NCBI RefSeq assembly: GCF_000255655.1
Contig: NZ_JH636434.1
Coordinates: 2,820,572-2,884,571, forward strand
Direction of reading: 5' to 3'
Source of the DNA: Schlesneria paludicola DSM 18645
GTDB taxonomy: Bacteria; Planctomycetota; Planctomycetia; Planctomycetales; Planctomycetaceae
Length of the DNA stretch: 64,000 nucleotides
Made by a program: the position numbers and the translations under genes
Shown here: positions 10,538 to 20,879 of the stretch, piece by piece
How the letters are laid out: each line of letters opens with the position of its first letter
How positions within the stretch are numbered: position 1 is the first letter of the stretch
Notes under the pieces: generated by a model
What the model saw: the letters and a program-made list of their open reading frames with translations, nothing else
Database searches by the model: none
Told to the model about the DNA's origin: nothing

Positions 10538-11446
10538 CTATTCCAACGCGGCTGCACCGCCGATGATTTCGCTCAGTTCTGAAGTGATCTGCGATTGGCG
10601 AGCTCGGTTGTACTGAGCCCGAATCGATCGAATCATGTCATCCGCGTTCGAGGTCGCACTCTTCATGGCCACCATTCGCGCGATCTGCTCGCTAACCGCT
10701 GCATCCAAGAAGCACTTGAACAATCGTGCTTTGAACGACGCAGGCACAATCTCTTCCAGAATCTCTTGTGGTGACGGAAGGAAATCGTACTCCACTTTCG
10801 GCTTTGTCGCCTGCACCACTGAACTGGCCGCTGCCGCATCGGACGACTGCAACTGGCCAATCGGTAACAGCGTTTCAATGACGGCCTTCTGTCGCGCCAT
10901 CGTTTCAAACCGGGTGTAGGCGACGTCCAGTCGATCGATCTCGCCTCGCACGAACAGTTCCACATACCGCTTGGCAAGCACATCCACTTCGGCGAATGTC
11001 GGTTTGTCTTCAAAATTCGTGTAGCTGGCGGTCGTCTCCACCTTCTGAAACTTGAAGAACCCGATCCCTCGCTTGCCGGAAACTTCGACTTCTAAAACGA
11101 TACTATCGCTCTTGGCCTGACGAATCCGGGTCTGTGCATGCCGAATCACGCCGCCGTTATAACCGCCGCACAAGCCGCGATTCGACGTGATCACAAGCAG
11201 GATGCTCTTCTTCTCGATCTCGCGAGGTTGTAGCAGTGGGTGTTGGAACGACGTCGCCCCTTCTTGCATCGCAGCGCTCAGGTCCGCCACAATCTCAGAG
11301 ATCTTGCGCGTATACGCGGCAGCCTGTGTGGCGCGATCCATTGCCTTCTTAAAGCGCGCGGTCGCGACGAGTTCCATCGTCCGCGTGATCTTGCGGACGT
11401 TGCGAACGCCTTTCAACCGTTTGATGATCGCGCGTGCTTTTGCCAT
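10538..11446 (-). CDS. atpG: ATP synthase F1 subunit gamma
   Basis: 302 residues. The N-terminal helix (KRLKGVRNVRKITRTMELVATARFKKA) and the C-terminal helix (MVAMKSATSNADDMI through YNRARQSQITSELSEIIGGA) are the conserved rotor-shaft segments; ITSNRGLCGGYN marks the middle of the globular domain. Gamma turns inside the alpha3-beta3 head and couples proton flow to catalysis. It sits between atpA and atpD, with a gap of about 80 bases before atpA's stop and 94 before atpD. Confidence 0.98.
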   Translation of the reverse strand: MAKARAIIKRLKGVRNVRKITRTMELVATARFKKAMDRATQAAAYTRKISEIVADLSAAMQEGATSFQHPLLQPREIEKKSILLVITSNRGLCGGYNGGVIRHAQTRIRQAKSDSIVLEVEVSGKRGIGFFKFQKVETTASYTNFEDKPTFAEVDVLAKRYVELFVRGEIDRLDVAYTRFETMARQKAVIETLLPIGQLQSSDAAAASSVVQATKPKVEYDFLPSPQEILEEIVPASFKARLFKCFLDAAVSEQIARMVAMKSATSNADDMIRSIRAQYNRARQSQITSELSEIIGGAAALE

Positions 11447-11525
11447 GTCTCACTTTTCCCCGCGATAGGGGCTGACCAAATTCATACTAATCCAAGCCTG
11501 CGTTCACGAACGACAGACGCGAAAC

Positions 11526-13049
<1,524 letters not shown>

Positions 13050-13653
13050 TCAGACACCTCTCGCGCAAACGAGCGCGAAGTTGTTTTACTTGAGTTTTCA
13101 AGGAACCGTCATAGACGGTATCGCCTACGCGAATCTTCATTCCACCGAGTAACGATGGATCGATTTGCGTTTCCAAAATCGGCTGTACTGATAAGGCGGT
13201 TGCCATCGAGTTTCGAATTGATTCGAGTGTCTCGGACGACAACTCCACTGCACTCGTCACCTGTACCCGCCGCTGACCCAGACGCCGTTCGACTTCTCGA
13301 ACAGCCAACTGGCGAATCAACGGCAGCAACTCCAGTCGATCATGATGAGCGACCACGCGGATGAAGTTTGCAAACAGCGGCGTCGATCGCGGCACGACCA
13401 CTTTCTCAAGCAGTTGTAACTTCGCTTCGACGCTCAGCTCTTGCGTCCGCAGCATGCGGTCGAATTCCGCATTCTGCGCCATGACATCATCCACAAACGA
13501 ACCCAACTCTTCCAACGCCGACGTTACTCCGTCAGGCCCCGCCGTGTCGAGATATGCCTGCGAGTACACCTTGGCGACCGAACGAGCGCCAGGATCTTCC
13601 ATCACCGAAGGAATTCGGGTGATCAGGTCTTGTGATTGCACGACACCAGTCCC

Positions 13654-14295
13654 CTAGTTCCGACGAACGTTGATCTGAGCGAGTGCGTCACTGACCAAAC
13701 GATCTTGATCCGCACCGGAGAGACTACGACCGATCACTTGTTCGGTCGCATTCACGACGTTCGATGACACAAAGTCAAACAGTTCCGTCAGAGCGAGATC
13801 TCGCGAACGTTCGATCTCGGCAATTGCACGATGCTTGGTTGCATCGGCTTCTCGCTGAGCCGTCGCCACAATCTCTTGCTTGGTGTGTTCGGCATCACGT
13901 CGTGCTTCCGCCAGAATGTCACGGACTTCTTCCTGAACCTTTGCCAATTTGACTTCGTAGTCCTTGAGCAAAGCTTCTGACTTCAGTCGGCTCTCTTCCG
14001 CGTCTGCAATGTTCTGCCGAATCCCACGCTCACGCTCATTCAACCCTGCTTGCAATGGCCCCCAGGCCCCGGCACGAAGAACCGCCACATAGACGACGAA
14101 CGTCACGAGCGAGAACAGAGCCAGATCGTACTTCCAGTTCATCGGCAGGCTCGTGTCATGCGCTCCACCTCCGTGTTCGGCTGCAGCATGAGCATCGCCA
14201 TGAGCGGCCTCGCCCGCCGCCGACACCAAAGCTGGCGACGACAACGAACAGCACAGAATAAGAGCGAACAACAATCGAGAGACTGAAGAGACCAT
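13654..14295 (-). CDS. atpF: ATP synthase Fo subunit b
   Basis: 213 residues. An N-terminal signal-like hydrophobic stretch (LFALILCCSLSSPALVSA) is followed by a His/Ala-rich spacer, then the membrane helix YDLALFSLVTFVVYVAVL and a long charged coiled coil with the typical RERGIRQNIADAEESRLK start. The cleavable leader before the membrane helix is longer than in E. coli and resembles b subunits of other planctomycetes and some plastids. Subunit b dimers form the peripheral stalk that holds delta and alpha. Confidence 0.95.
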   Translation of the reverse strand: MVSSVSRLLFALILCCSLSSPALVSAAGEAAHGDAHAAAEHGGGAHDTSLPMNWKYDLALFSLVTFVVYVAVLRAGAWGPLQAGLNERERGIRQNIADAEESRLKSEALLKDYEVKLAKVQEEVRDILAEARRDAEHTKQEIVATAQREADATKHRAIAEIERSRDLALTELFDFVSSNVVNATEQVIGRSLSGADQDRLVSDALAQINVRRN

Positions 14296-14346
14296 GGCGA
14301 ACGACCTGCAGGGACAGAGTTCACTTGATTGACGGAACCGACCGGA

Positions 14347-14664
14347 TCAGTTGAACGGCTTGTAGTTGGCGTTGCTGCCCATGCAGACGATCAACGCGAA
14401 GAACGTTGCACCTTCGATCAAAGCCGCGGCGATAATCATCGCGGTTTGAATCTTGGCAGCAGCTTCTGGCTGGCGGGCCATACCTTCGACAGCGGCTTGA
14501 CCAATACGGCCGATGCCGTAGCCAGCACCACAGATCGTCAACGCGGCGCCGATTGCGGCCGAGAAGTGCAGACCACCATTGCCACCATCAGCGGCACATG
14601 CTGGCGCCGCAAAGGCGAGAAACAACCCAACGCCGTAAACCAACACTCGCAAATTCTGACTCAC
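14347..14664 (-). CDS. atpE: ATP synthase Fo subunit c
   Basis: The frame is open to 14994, but the real start is the GTG at 14664, which has GAGGAG about 7 bases upstream; this gives 105 residues. The first 24 residues form a signal-like leader ending APACA. Helix 1 contains GAGYGIGRIGQAAVEG, the polar loop is ARQPEA, and helix 2 carries the ion-binding Glu in AALIEGATFF. The Gln and Ser that mark sodium-binding rings (before the loop, and just after the Glu) are replaced by Ile and Gly, so coupling to protons is inferred. Confidence 0.95.
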   Translation of the reverse strand: MSQNLRVLVYGVGLFLAFAAPACAADGGNGGLHFSAAIGAALTICGAGYGIGRIGQAAVEGMARQPEAAAKIQTAMIIAAALIEGATFFALIVCMGSNANYKPFN

Positions 14665-14723
14665 TTCAACTCTCCTCACCCGGAAACTTGGGCAGTACTC
14701 AAAACCTTTGGCAAACCACGACA

Positions 14724-15677
14724 TTAGTGCGGATTCACGGCCGCACTGATGAATAACGACGTCAACAAGGCAAACACATAGGCCTGCAGGAAGGCCACAA
14801 ACAACTCCAACATCCCAATAGCAACTTGTCCCAAGATGCTGGCGGGCATCACCAGATTCCAGAGCACGCCGTCCGCCAGGGCGATAAAGCCCAGAAACAC
14901 GCCCAGCACGGTATGACCGGCCATGATGTTGGCGAACAATCGAATCGCGAGCACACCGTGCTTGATCAGCAACCCACCCGCTTCGATCAGCCAAATCATC
15001 GGCAGAAGGAGCACGGCAATCGGGCCGGGAAGATCCATGTGCGGAACAAGCGACTTCAAGAAGCCCGCAAAACCGGTCCGCTGCGATCCGAAGTAGACCA
15101 CATGAGCGAACGTCACCACTGCGAGCACACCGGTCAGATTAATATCGGCTGTTGGGGACCCCAACAACGGAATCGCACCCAGCAAATTGCAGAACAGAAT
15201 GAAGAAGAAGACGCTCCAGACGTACGGCAGATACTTGTCAGCAGGATGGCCAACTTCGACCGGCACATGACCGCCCGTGGCATGAGCTGCCAACAGAGGA
15301 GGGTGTTCGCCTGCATGAGAATGATCAACGTGCCCATGATCAACGCGCCCATGGCTATCGTGACCGTGATCGTCGTGCCCATGCCCATGATCATCGTGCG
15401 GAATACCGATCGACGGGCGAACTACCTCGTCTCGCACGAACAGGGCCAGCATCTCCCAAAAGTTCCACCACATCCCCTTTGCGGGCTTGCCACCCTGAAT
15501 CCGCTTTGCCAAGCCACGAAAGACCAGGTAAACCAGAACGGCGGCCAGCACTTGCAAGACCATGTATTTGGTCAGAAAGAGCGGCAGAACAGGCTGAGTC
15601 GTACGCCCCAGCAAATGGAGCACAAACCCGGGCAATTCCCAGGTCTGCGTGTCGCGTACGTGATGAAATGGATCCAT
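14724..15677 (-). CDS. atpB: ATP synthase Fo subunit a, with a histidine-rich loop
   Basis: The ATG at 15677 (MDPFHHVRDTQTWELP) is the likely start; the frame also allows one at 15704. The protein has the expected membrane helices, the essential Arg in the AIRLFANIMAGH helix, and the LFVAFLQAYVFALLTSLFISAA C-terminal helix. Between the WNFWEMLALFVRDEV segment and the YLPYVWSVFFFIL helix lies an inserted stretch coded by 15303-15398 with 12 histidines in 32 residues, mixed with Asp and Gly. By E. coli topology this loop faces the cytoplasm. Metal binding or pH sensing is possible but not shown. Confidence 0.96.
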   Translation of the reverse strand: MDPFHHVRDTQTWELPGFVLHLLGRTTQPVLPLFLTKYMVLQVLAAVLVYLVFRGLAKRIQGGKPAKGMWWNFWEMLALFVRDEVVRPSIGIPHDDHGHGHDDHGHDSHGRVDHGHVDHSHAGEHPPLLAAHATGGHVPVEVGHPADKYLPYVWSVFFFILFCNLLGAIPLLGSPTADINLTGVLAVVTFAHVVYFGSQRTGFAGFLKSLVPHMDLPGPIAVLLLPMIWLIEAGGLLIKHGVLAIRLFANIMAGHTVLGVFLGFIALADGVLWNLVMPASILGQVAIGMLELFVAFLQAYVFALLTSLFISAAVNPH

Positions 15678-15703
15678 AACCGCCAACAAGTATAAGATTT
15701 GCA

Positions 15704-16090
15704 CTACTTAACCGCTTCGACCTTAGACGGCAGCAACACCATCCACGTCTCCAGCGCCAGCGAAACCATATAGCCCACTATCAACCAAACTAAAAACTCA
15801 CGAAATCCAAGATCCGGACGAACCGCACCGATCGTGATCATCCCCAGCATCACAAACAACAATCGCACACCGGTACCAACCAGAACCACGTACGCCGACA
15901 GATCCGCATGCTTCAGCAAGTCACCTGCATAGATCGTCAACAACCCCGGCACCGCACAAAGCAACACCGAGTACGCAACCCCTTCGACACCCCTCGCACC
16001 GACCACCCAGTACGCCAGCGCGGCTTCCAGCCCACCGCAAACCAGCATCCCAACCATGAACAACGCCAGACGACGCGACAGGGAGTACAT
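15704..16090 (-). CDS. atpI: AtpI-like small membrane protein of the ATP synthase operon
   Basis: 128 residues with four hydrophobic helices (LALFMVGMLVCGGLEAAL, YSVLLCAVPGLLTIYAG, SAYVVLVGTGVRLLFVMLGMI, FLVWLIVGYMVSLALETWMV). Size, helix count and position just before atpB match subunit I, an assembly or magnesium-uptake helper of the Fo sector (family knowledge). Sequence similarity to well-studied AtpI is weak by eye, so the name rests mostly on context. Its stop codon touches the longer atpB start. Confidence 0.75.
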   Translation of the reverse strand: MYSLSRRLALFMVGMLVCGGLEAALAYWVVGARGVEGVAYSVLLCAVPGLLTIYAGDLLKHADLSAYVVLVGTGVRLLFVMLGMITIGAVRPDLGFREFLVWLIVGYMVSLALETWMVLLPSKVEAVK

Positions 16091-16122
16091 CCCAACCTCT
16101 ACTCTCAGCCGCCACGCCTAAA

Positions 16123-16362
16123 CTATTTGTCCGATTCTTCGCTATCCTTGGCGAGACGCACCAACTCCAGCATCGAAACTGTAAACCCGAAAGCCGCACC
16201 CAAAATCAACAACCACGGCCCCGTGTTGAACTTACTGTCAGCCCACCAACCGATTGCCGGCGGAATCGCCATTTGCATTCCGATTGAGGTGACGCGTGTC
16301 GCGAGAACGTAGCCGCGAGCAGTGGCACTACGCCCATCACGGTCGTCATCGTTGTTGGTCAC
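16123..16362 (-). CDS. atpZ: AtpZ/AtpI family protein, first gene of the ATP synthase operon
   Basis: 79 residues starting at a GTG with AGG about 7 bases upstream. After an Asp/Asn-rich head come two membrane helices joined by GWWADSKFNTGPW, the typical G-x-x-x-D-x-x-x-x-x-x-P-W signature of the AtpZ family (putative ATP synthase subunit tied to calcium/magnesium transport). It opens the operon that runs to atpC; the 127 bases before it, shared with the divergent propeller gene, must carry the operon promoter. Confidence 0.85.
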   Translation of the reverse strand: MTNNDDDRDGRSATARGYVLATRVTSIGMQMAIPPAIGWWADSKFNTGPWLLILGAAFGFTVSMLELVRLAKDSEESDK

Positions 16363-16615
16363 AACAGACCTGACATGAATTACAGTTCGTACAGGAAGGT
16401 CGAAATCCTAGCCTTGCGGATAAGTGATGTCAAAGCAGCCCGTTTGATGGCAAAACTTTTCTCACTTTTGGTTCTCAATTGATGCCTTCGTGGCTCAGTT
16501 TTCGCAATTCGAGCAATGCACAGGCCGACCGATCCGAACAGGCATCTTATTGGCTACAATCGGCCACACGGCGCGCCCTTCTAAACCCGGATTCACCCGC
16601 CAAAAGGAGTCTCCA

Positions 16616-17527
16616 TTGACGACAATTTGCCACGCGATCACATACCTCGGACTGCTTTCTTCTACCGCAATCGCACTGGCCGCTGACGACAACCGATCAG
16701 TCCACACCGGGCCCCCGCACAAAGTCCTGATCGGCGACTACTCAACGACAACACTGGCCCTCGTCGACCAAAAAGGTGAGATCGAATGGCAGACGCCAAT
16801 TCGAAACATTCACGACGCGGCGGTCCTGCCCAATGGCAACATCTTGTTCCAAACCGACTGGACCGAAATCCTTGAGATGAGCCCCGAAAGGAAAATCGTC
16901 TGGAAATACGACGCCAAACAGCAAAACGCGACTGACGGTCAACGAGTCGAAATCCATGCCTTCCAGCGATTGCCGAACGGCCACACCATGCTGGCCGAAA
17001 GCGGACGCGCCCGCATTATTGAAGTCGACCACGAAGGGAAGATCCGGAAAGAAATCCCACTGAAAGTGGAGCACCCCAACGCACACACCGACACGCGTCT
17101 GGCACGAAAGCTCGAAAACGGCCACTATCTGGTCGCACACGAAGGCGACAACAAGATCGTCCGCGAGTACGACGGAGACGGCAAAGTCGTCTGGGAATAC
17201 CCCACGCACACCAAAGTGTACTCCGCGATTCGCCTCAAAAACGGCAACACATTGATCGGAACGGGCGATGGCCATCGCGTGCTTGAGGTCCACCCCAATC
17301 ACCAGATCGTCTGGTCCGTCGAAGAGAAGGAATTACCGGGAATCAGTCTCGCCTGGATTACAATGGTCGAACGCCTACCCAATGGAAACACACTGATCGT
17401 GAATTGCCATGGCGGCGATCAGAATCCCCAACTCATTGAAGTCGACTCCAACAAGAAGATCACCTGGACATTCAAAGACTTTCGACGATTTGGCAACAGC
17501 CTTCCCGTCGCCCGGATCGTCGAATAA
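16616..17527 (+). CDS. Exported PQQ-like beta-propeller protein
   Basis: 303 residues from a TTG at 16616. This start is preferred to the upstream ATG at 16490 because AAGGAG lies 6 bases before it and it is followed directly by a signal peptide (ICHAITYLGLLSSTAIALA). The mature part repeats the pattern LPNGNILFQT, LPNGHTMLAES, LENGHYLVAHE, LKNGNTLIGTG, LPNGNTLIVNC with G-x-V-x-W strands between, so it is a propeller of about six blades related to PQQ-repeat and arylsulfotransferase-like folds. No catalytic residues recognised. It diverges from the ATP synthase operon. Confidence 0.88.
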   Translation: MTTICHAITYLGLLSSTAIALAADDNRSVHTGPPHKVLIGDYSTTTLALVDQKGEIEWQTPIRNIHDAAVLPNGNILFQTDWTEILEMSPERKIVWKYDAKQQNATDGQRVEIHAFQRLPNGHTMLAESGRARIIEVDHEGKIRKEIPLKVEHPNAHTDTRLARKLENGHYLVAHEGDNKIVREYDGDGKVVWEYPTHTKVYSAIRLKNGNTLIGTGDGHRVLEVHPNHQIVWSVEEKELPGISLAWITMVERLPNGNTLIVNCHGGDQNPQLIEVDSNKKITWTFKDFRRFGNSLPVARIVE

Positions 17528-17564
17528 CGTCAGCCACCTCTCGCAATCCAAGGACTGCTTTTGC

Positions 17565-18260
17565 ATGCCAAACGAGCTGAAAAAAGTCATTGTCATCACG
17601 GGAACAACGCGAGGCTGCGGCCGAGCGATGGTCGAACGCTTCGCCGAAGCGGGCCATACGGTCGTCGGCTGTGGCCGTAACACGAAATCAATTCAAGAGC
17701 TGCGAAGACAGTTTCCGTCGCCACATCGGTTTGATGTCGTCGACGTGGCGAACGACGATCAGGTTCAAACCTGGGCGAGATCAGTACTCGACGCCAACCT
17801 CATACCGGACCTGCTGCTGAATAACGCCGCGGTCATCAACCGCAGTGCGCCGCTCTGGACAATTTCCGCGCAAGAGTTTCAACAGGTGATCGACGTCAAC
17901 ATCGCCGGCACAGCAAACGTCATCCGCCACTTCCTGCCGTCGATGATCGATCGAAACCGAGGAACGATTGTGAATTTCAGCTCAGGCTGGGGACGCACAA
18001 CAGCCCCCGACGTCGCTCCATACTGCGCGACAAAATTTGCGATCGAAGGTCTTTCCCAGGCCCTCGCGCAGGAACTCCCCAAAGGAATGGCCGCGGTGGC
18101 ACTGAATCCAGGAATCATCAATACCGAGATGCTGCAGTCCTGCTTTTCCGATGCCGCGAACCACTATCCGACACCCGACGAATGGAGCCGGGCGGCGGTT
18201 CCATTCCTGCTCAGCATTGGCCCAAAAGACAACGGCCGTCCACTCAGCGTCGAACTCTGA
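17565..18260 (+). CDS. Short-chain dehydrogenase/reductase
   Basis: 231 residues from the ATG at 17565, with AAGGA about 11 bases upstream; the longer frame back to 17409 overlaps the previous gene and is not needed. Classical SDR features: cofactor loop TGTTRGCGRAM, NNAAV in place of NNAG, the catalytic Ser in VNFSSGWG and the catalytic pair YCATKFA. The C-terminal LNPGIINTEML segment is also typical. Substrate is not predictable; the CGRNTKS end of beta-2 suggests NADP preference. It follows the propeller gene by 37 bases and may share its transcript. Confidence 0.92.
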   Translation: MPNELKKVIVITGTTRGCGRAMVERFAEAGHTVVGCGRNTKSIQELRRQFPSPHRFDVVDVANDDQVQTWARSVLDANLIPDLLLNNAAVINRSAPLWTISAQEFQQVIDVNIAGTANVIRHFLPSMIDRNRGTIVNFSSGWGRTTAPDVAPYCATKFAIEGLSQALAQELPKGMAAVALNPGIINTEMLQSCFSDAANHYPTPDEWSRAAVPFLLSIGPKDNGRPLSVEL

Positions 18261-18617
18261 TCGCGGCACGTGCAGTCGATTCTTATGCCCGGCACTCGCC
18301 CCCAAGCTCCTCGGTTTGTTGATTTCCCCTCGTCCCCAAGCTCCCGCTTGGGGACGGCTCGTGCGATGTGAAATTCTGTCGAGCGCGACGGTCGCCTCGG
18401 ACCGCCCTACACCTTTCGGGTGCTGTAGGTGGCGTTACAATGCGGGACCTTGGTAACGAGGGGTTACGAGGAAAAATTTCCGAATGCAATGCCAGAGCCC
18501 CGAAGTCGCGACCGTAATGATCGCAACTTCGGGGCTTGCACGCGCGCCGTGGGGCATCAGAAAGAAGAACAGAGCGCCGAAGCGCCGTTCTTCAAGAAAA
18601 TTGTCGCTTGCTGAAGC
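18261..18617. other. Intergenic region between convergent genes, with palindromic repeats
   Basis: Contains one perfect 26-base palindrome (listed separately), a half copy at 18300-18325 with the tail GGTTTGTTGATTT also found near 49460, and a rearranged copy near 18446-18472. No gene seen. Confidence 0.6.
18331..18356. repeat. Palindromic repeat P26, copy 1
   Basis: Perfect hairpin with arms CGTCCCCAAGC and GCTTGGGGACG around TCCC, between convergent genes. Confidence 0.85.
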
Positions 18618-19004
18618 TCAGCAGGGGGTGCGATGGAAATGAACGTGCTTCCACCCAGCGGCTGACTTTTGCCAAATGCGTGTTTCCATCGCGGAAACCG
18701 TGACAGGAGCGCCGGCACCATCGAGCTTTTGAACGAGCCGCACATACGTCACCACAGCAGAATCGCCCAGCAGCCGCACGCGGGGTGAGGCAATCGATGA
18801 CTGCTTGGCAGGCTTCGTCGCGGTGGCAGGCAGGTCAAAATAGAATTTGTGGAATGGCAAGCCTTCCACCAGATGCCCTAGCGCTTCGGGCTCGAAGCAC
18901 GTGATCGACGGGTCGCACAAATTGGCATACGCCGCCCAATCACCGGTATCGATTGTTGTGAGCAGTTTTTTGCTCAGTTCAAGCAGTTCAGCTTCTGCGG
19001 ACAT
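18618..19004 (-). CDS. SnoaL-like / CaMKII-association-domain protein
   Basis: 128 residues. The pattern LLTTIDTGDWAAYANLCDPSITCFEPEALG, then FHKFYFD and the end WKHVHFHRT matches the CaMKII association domain branch of the SnoaL-like fold, which in bacteria occurs as a stand-alone small protein of unknown role (often annotated DUF4440 or CaMKII_AD). The fold makes a cone-shaped barrel that commonly dimerises. No enzyme activity can be assigned. It stands alone on the minus strand. Confidence 0.82.
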   Translation of the reverse strand: MSAEAELLELSKKLLTTIDTGDWAAYANLCDPSITCFEPEALGHLVEGLPFHKFYFDLPATATKPAKQSSIASPRVRLLGDSAVVTYVRLVQKLDGAGAPVTVSAMETRIWQKSAAGWKHVHFHRTPC

Positions 19005-19436
19005 CTCGTCATCTTCCTTTTCGTCGAATCGAACTCTGCTTCAAGTCCAAAACACCACCGAAACACTCGGCACTCAGACCGCGCGCCTGTGCATCGCCAT
19101 CGAAACCTGGCGCGGCATTTAAGACCGCTCGCCAGAGCGGATCTCGACACACCTGCCATTCATCAAACGCGATCAGCCGAGTCAGCATACCCCCGCGATC
19201 GGCGTGGTGAAAGTTCGCACACCAACCTCGGTGCGAATTTGGCGAAGCTTGCGGACATTTGCAAAATCATCCTCGCGACGGCCCGCGATTGATGAGCCGC
19301 CTGCTTGCTCTCATCATCCTAACACTTTATGGTGGCGACCGAAGCGAATTGCCGAAAGCATTGTTGCAAACTGACTTCGTTCCAATTCGCGACTGGCGGT
19401 CACGTGTTCTTTCTACTTAGAAGAAGGCAAATTTAC
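19005..19436. other. Intergenic region without recognised feature
   Basis: 432 bases between divergent genes. I see only a weak 6-bp hairpin near 19124-19139 and no convincing gene. Confidence 0.45.
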
Positions 19437-19664
19437 ATGAAGAAGATGACTCTCGCATTGCTGCTCGGTTTGGTCGTTGTTGGTTGCGAGCCGAAACCTG
19501 CTCCAAAAACGGAAACACCCGCCGCGAAGACGGAATCCGCGACACCTGCCGAAACACCTGCAGCCAAGCCTGAAACCCCCGCCGAAACGCCAGCTGACAA
19601 GCCTGCCGAAAAGCCAGCAGAGACCCCAGCTGAAGGCGAAAAGGCTCCTGAAGCTCCTAAGTAA
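19437..19664 (+). CDS. Small Pro/Ala/Glu/Lys-rich lipoprotein
   Basis: 75 residues from the ATG at 19437. The N terminus MKKMTLALLLGLVVVGC is a lipoprotein signal with the Cys at residue 17. The rest is low complexity, built from repeats of the type ETPA, AKPE and DKPAEKP, and should be unfolded and extended, perhaps spanning cell-wall or periplasm. A longer frame back to 19329 exists but would bury the lipobox. No function can be assigned. Confidence 0.8.
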   Translation: MKKMTLALLLGLVVVGCEPKPAPKTETPAAKTESATPAETPAAKPETPAETPADKPAEKPAETPAEGEKAPEAPK

Positions 19665-19716
19665 GCTCGACCTCGCCTTTGGCGAATCGAACTGCTCATG
19701 ATGCGCGGAGTGATCG

Positions 19717-20841
19717 ATGTCCTTGGGGAACTTTCCGTCCAGCTCTATCCGCTTTGTCGGCTGGACGCGGTCCGAAATCGACACTCCGTGCCTTTGCCTT
19801 GACCTCGCCGCGTTTGAGTCAAATCTCAAATCAGTGGCATCAAGGGTTTCTGCTGCGGGAAAGCACTGGCGGCCTCACGCAAAGTGCCACAAATCACCCG
19901 AAATCGCGCTACGCTGTCTTGAACAGGGCGCGATCGGAATCACCTGTGCAAAAGTGTCCGAAGCGGAAGTCTTTGCCTCTGCCGGAATCAAGGATCTGTT
20001 GATTGCCCATCTTCCGGTGGGAGCCGGGCGCGTTCGACGGCTCGCAGAACTTTGCCGGTCAGCCGCCCCGATCGTCACGTGTGATCACTACGTCCAGGCC
20101 GCCGAGCTTTCCGCCGAATGTGTGCGACTGGGCGTCCGCTGCAGGGCACTGGTCGAGCTCAACATCGGCATGAATCGAACCGGAGTCCGCCCGGGACGTG
20201 ACGCGCGCGAGCTGGCTCACGGAATTCAAAGACTGCCCGGACTGCAACTCGTCGGCATCATGGGCTACGAAGGCCACGCGATGTCTCTGACGGACCCGAT
20301 CGAGAAACGCGACTGCATCGATGCCGCCTTGGGAATTCTCTCGCATGCCCGCGACCTTTATCGCAAGAACGGACTTTGTTGCGACATCGTCAGCGCGGGG
20401 GGAACCGGCTCGCTGCAACAAGCACTGCTTTGTCCGGCGTTGACCGAAGTGCAAGCAGGCGGCGCCATTTTTGGCGATCCCTACTATTTACAGATGCCCG
20501 ATGTGCAAGGCCTGACATCCGCACTGACCCTGCTGACGACAGTCGTCAGCCGCCCCTCGTATGACTGCGCCGTACTCGACGCGGGCTTGAAAGCGATGAC
20601 CGCCGATAAGCAGATGCCGATCGTAAAAGGCTGGGACGACGCCCGCATTCAGCGCCTGAGCGCCGAGCATACCGTGCTGGAATTGGGCCCCAGTTCACGA
20701 GAATTGCGGATCGGCGACCAGGTGGAACTCGTGGTAGGATATTCCGACCTCACAACAATGCTGCATGACGAGTTTCTGTGCTTTCGCGGGAATCGACTCG
20801 AAGCGGTCTGGCCGATTTCCGCCCGCGGCAAATTCATTTGA
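19717..20841 (+). CDS. DSD1-type PLP-dependent enzyme (D-threonine aldolase / D-serine dehydratase-like)
   Basis: 374 residues with the alanine-racemase-type barrel. The segment RPHAKCHKSPEIA at 52-63 matches the RPHxKTHK motif; K56 should bind pyridoxal phosphate. TPCLCLDL at the start, ELNIGMNRTGVRPG and VSAGGTGSL (phosphate-binding) follow in family order. Near the C terminus H350-D-E352 stands where related enzymes use H-x-D or H-x-C to bind a metal ion. Substrate is probably a D-beta-hydroxy amino acid, but this is family inference. The aldo/keto reductase gene follows after 38 bases, so the two may act in one pathway. Confidence 0.88.
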   Translation: MSLGNFPSSSIRFVGWTRSEIDTPCLCLDLAAFESNLKSVASRVSAAGKHWRPHAKCHKSPEIALRCLEQGAIGITCAKVSEAEVFASAGIKDLLIAHLPVGAGRVRRLAELCRSAAPIVTCDHYVQAAELSAECVRLGVRCRALVELNIGMNRTGVRPGRDARELAHGIQRLPGLQLVGIMGYEGHAMSLTDPIEKRDCIDAALGILSHARDLYRKNGLCCDIVSAGGTGSLQQALLCPALTEVQAGGAIFGDPYYLQMPDVQGLTSALTLLTTVVSRPSYDCAVLDAGLKAMTADKQMPIVKGWDDARIQRLSAEHTVLELGPSSRELRIGDQVELVVGYSDLTTMLHDEFLCFRGNRLEAVWPISARGKFI

Positions 20842-20879
20842 ACTCGGTCACGCGAGATCCGTGGCAGTGGGCATCACAA

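Noticed and set aside
14665-14994. 215-residue frame covering atpE
   Set aside because: The upstream part overlaps atpB and is not coding-like; the GTG at 14664 has a strong GAGGAG.
18500-18560. A Rho-independent terminator after the SDR gene
   Set aside because: No G/C stem followed by a T run was found; the palindrome at 18331 lacks a T run.
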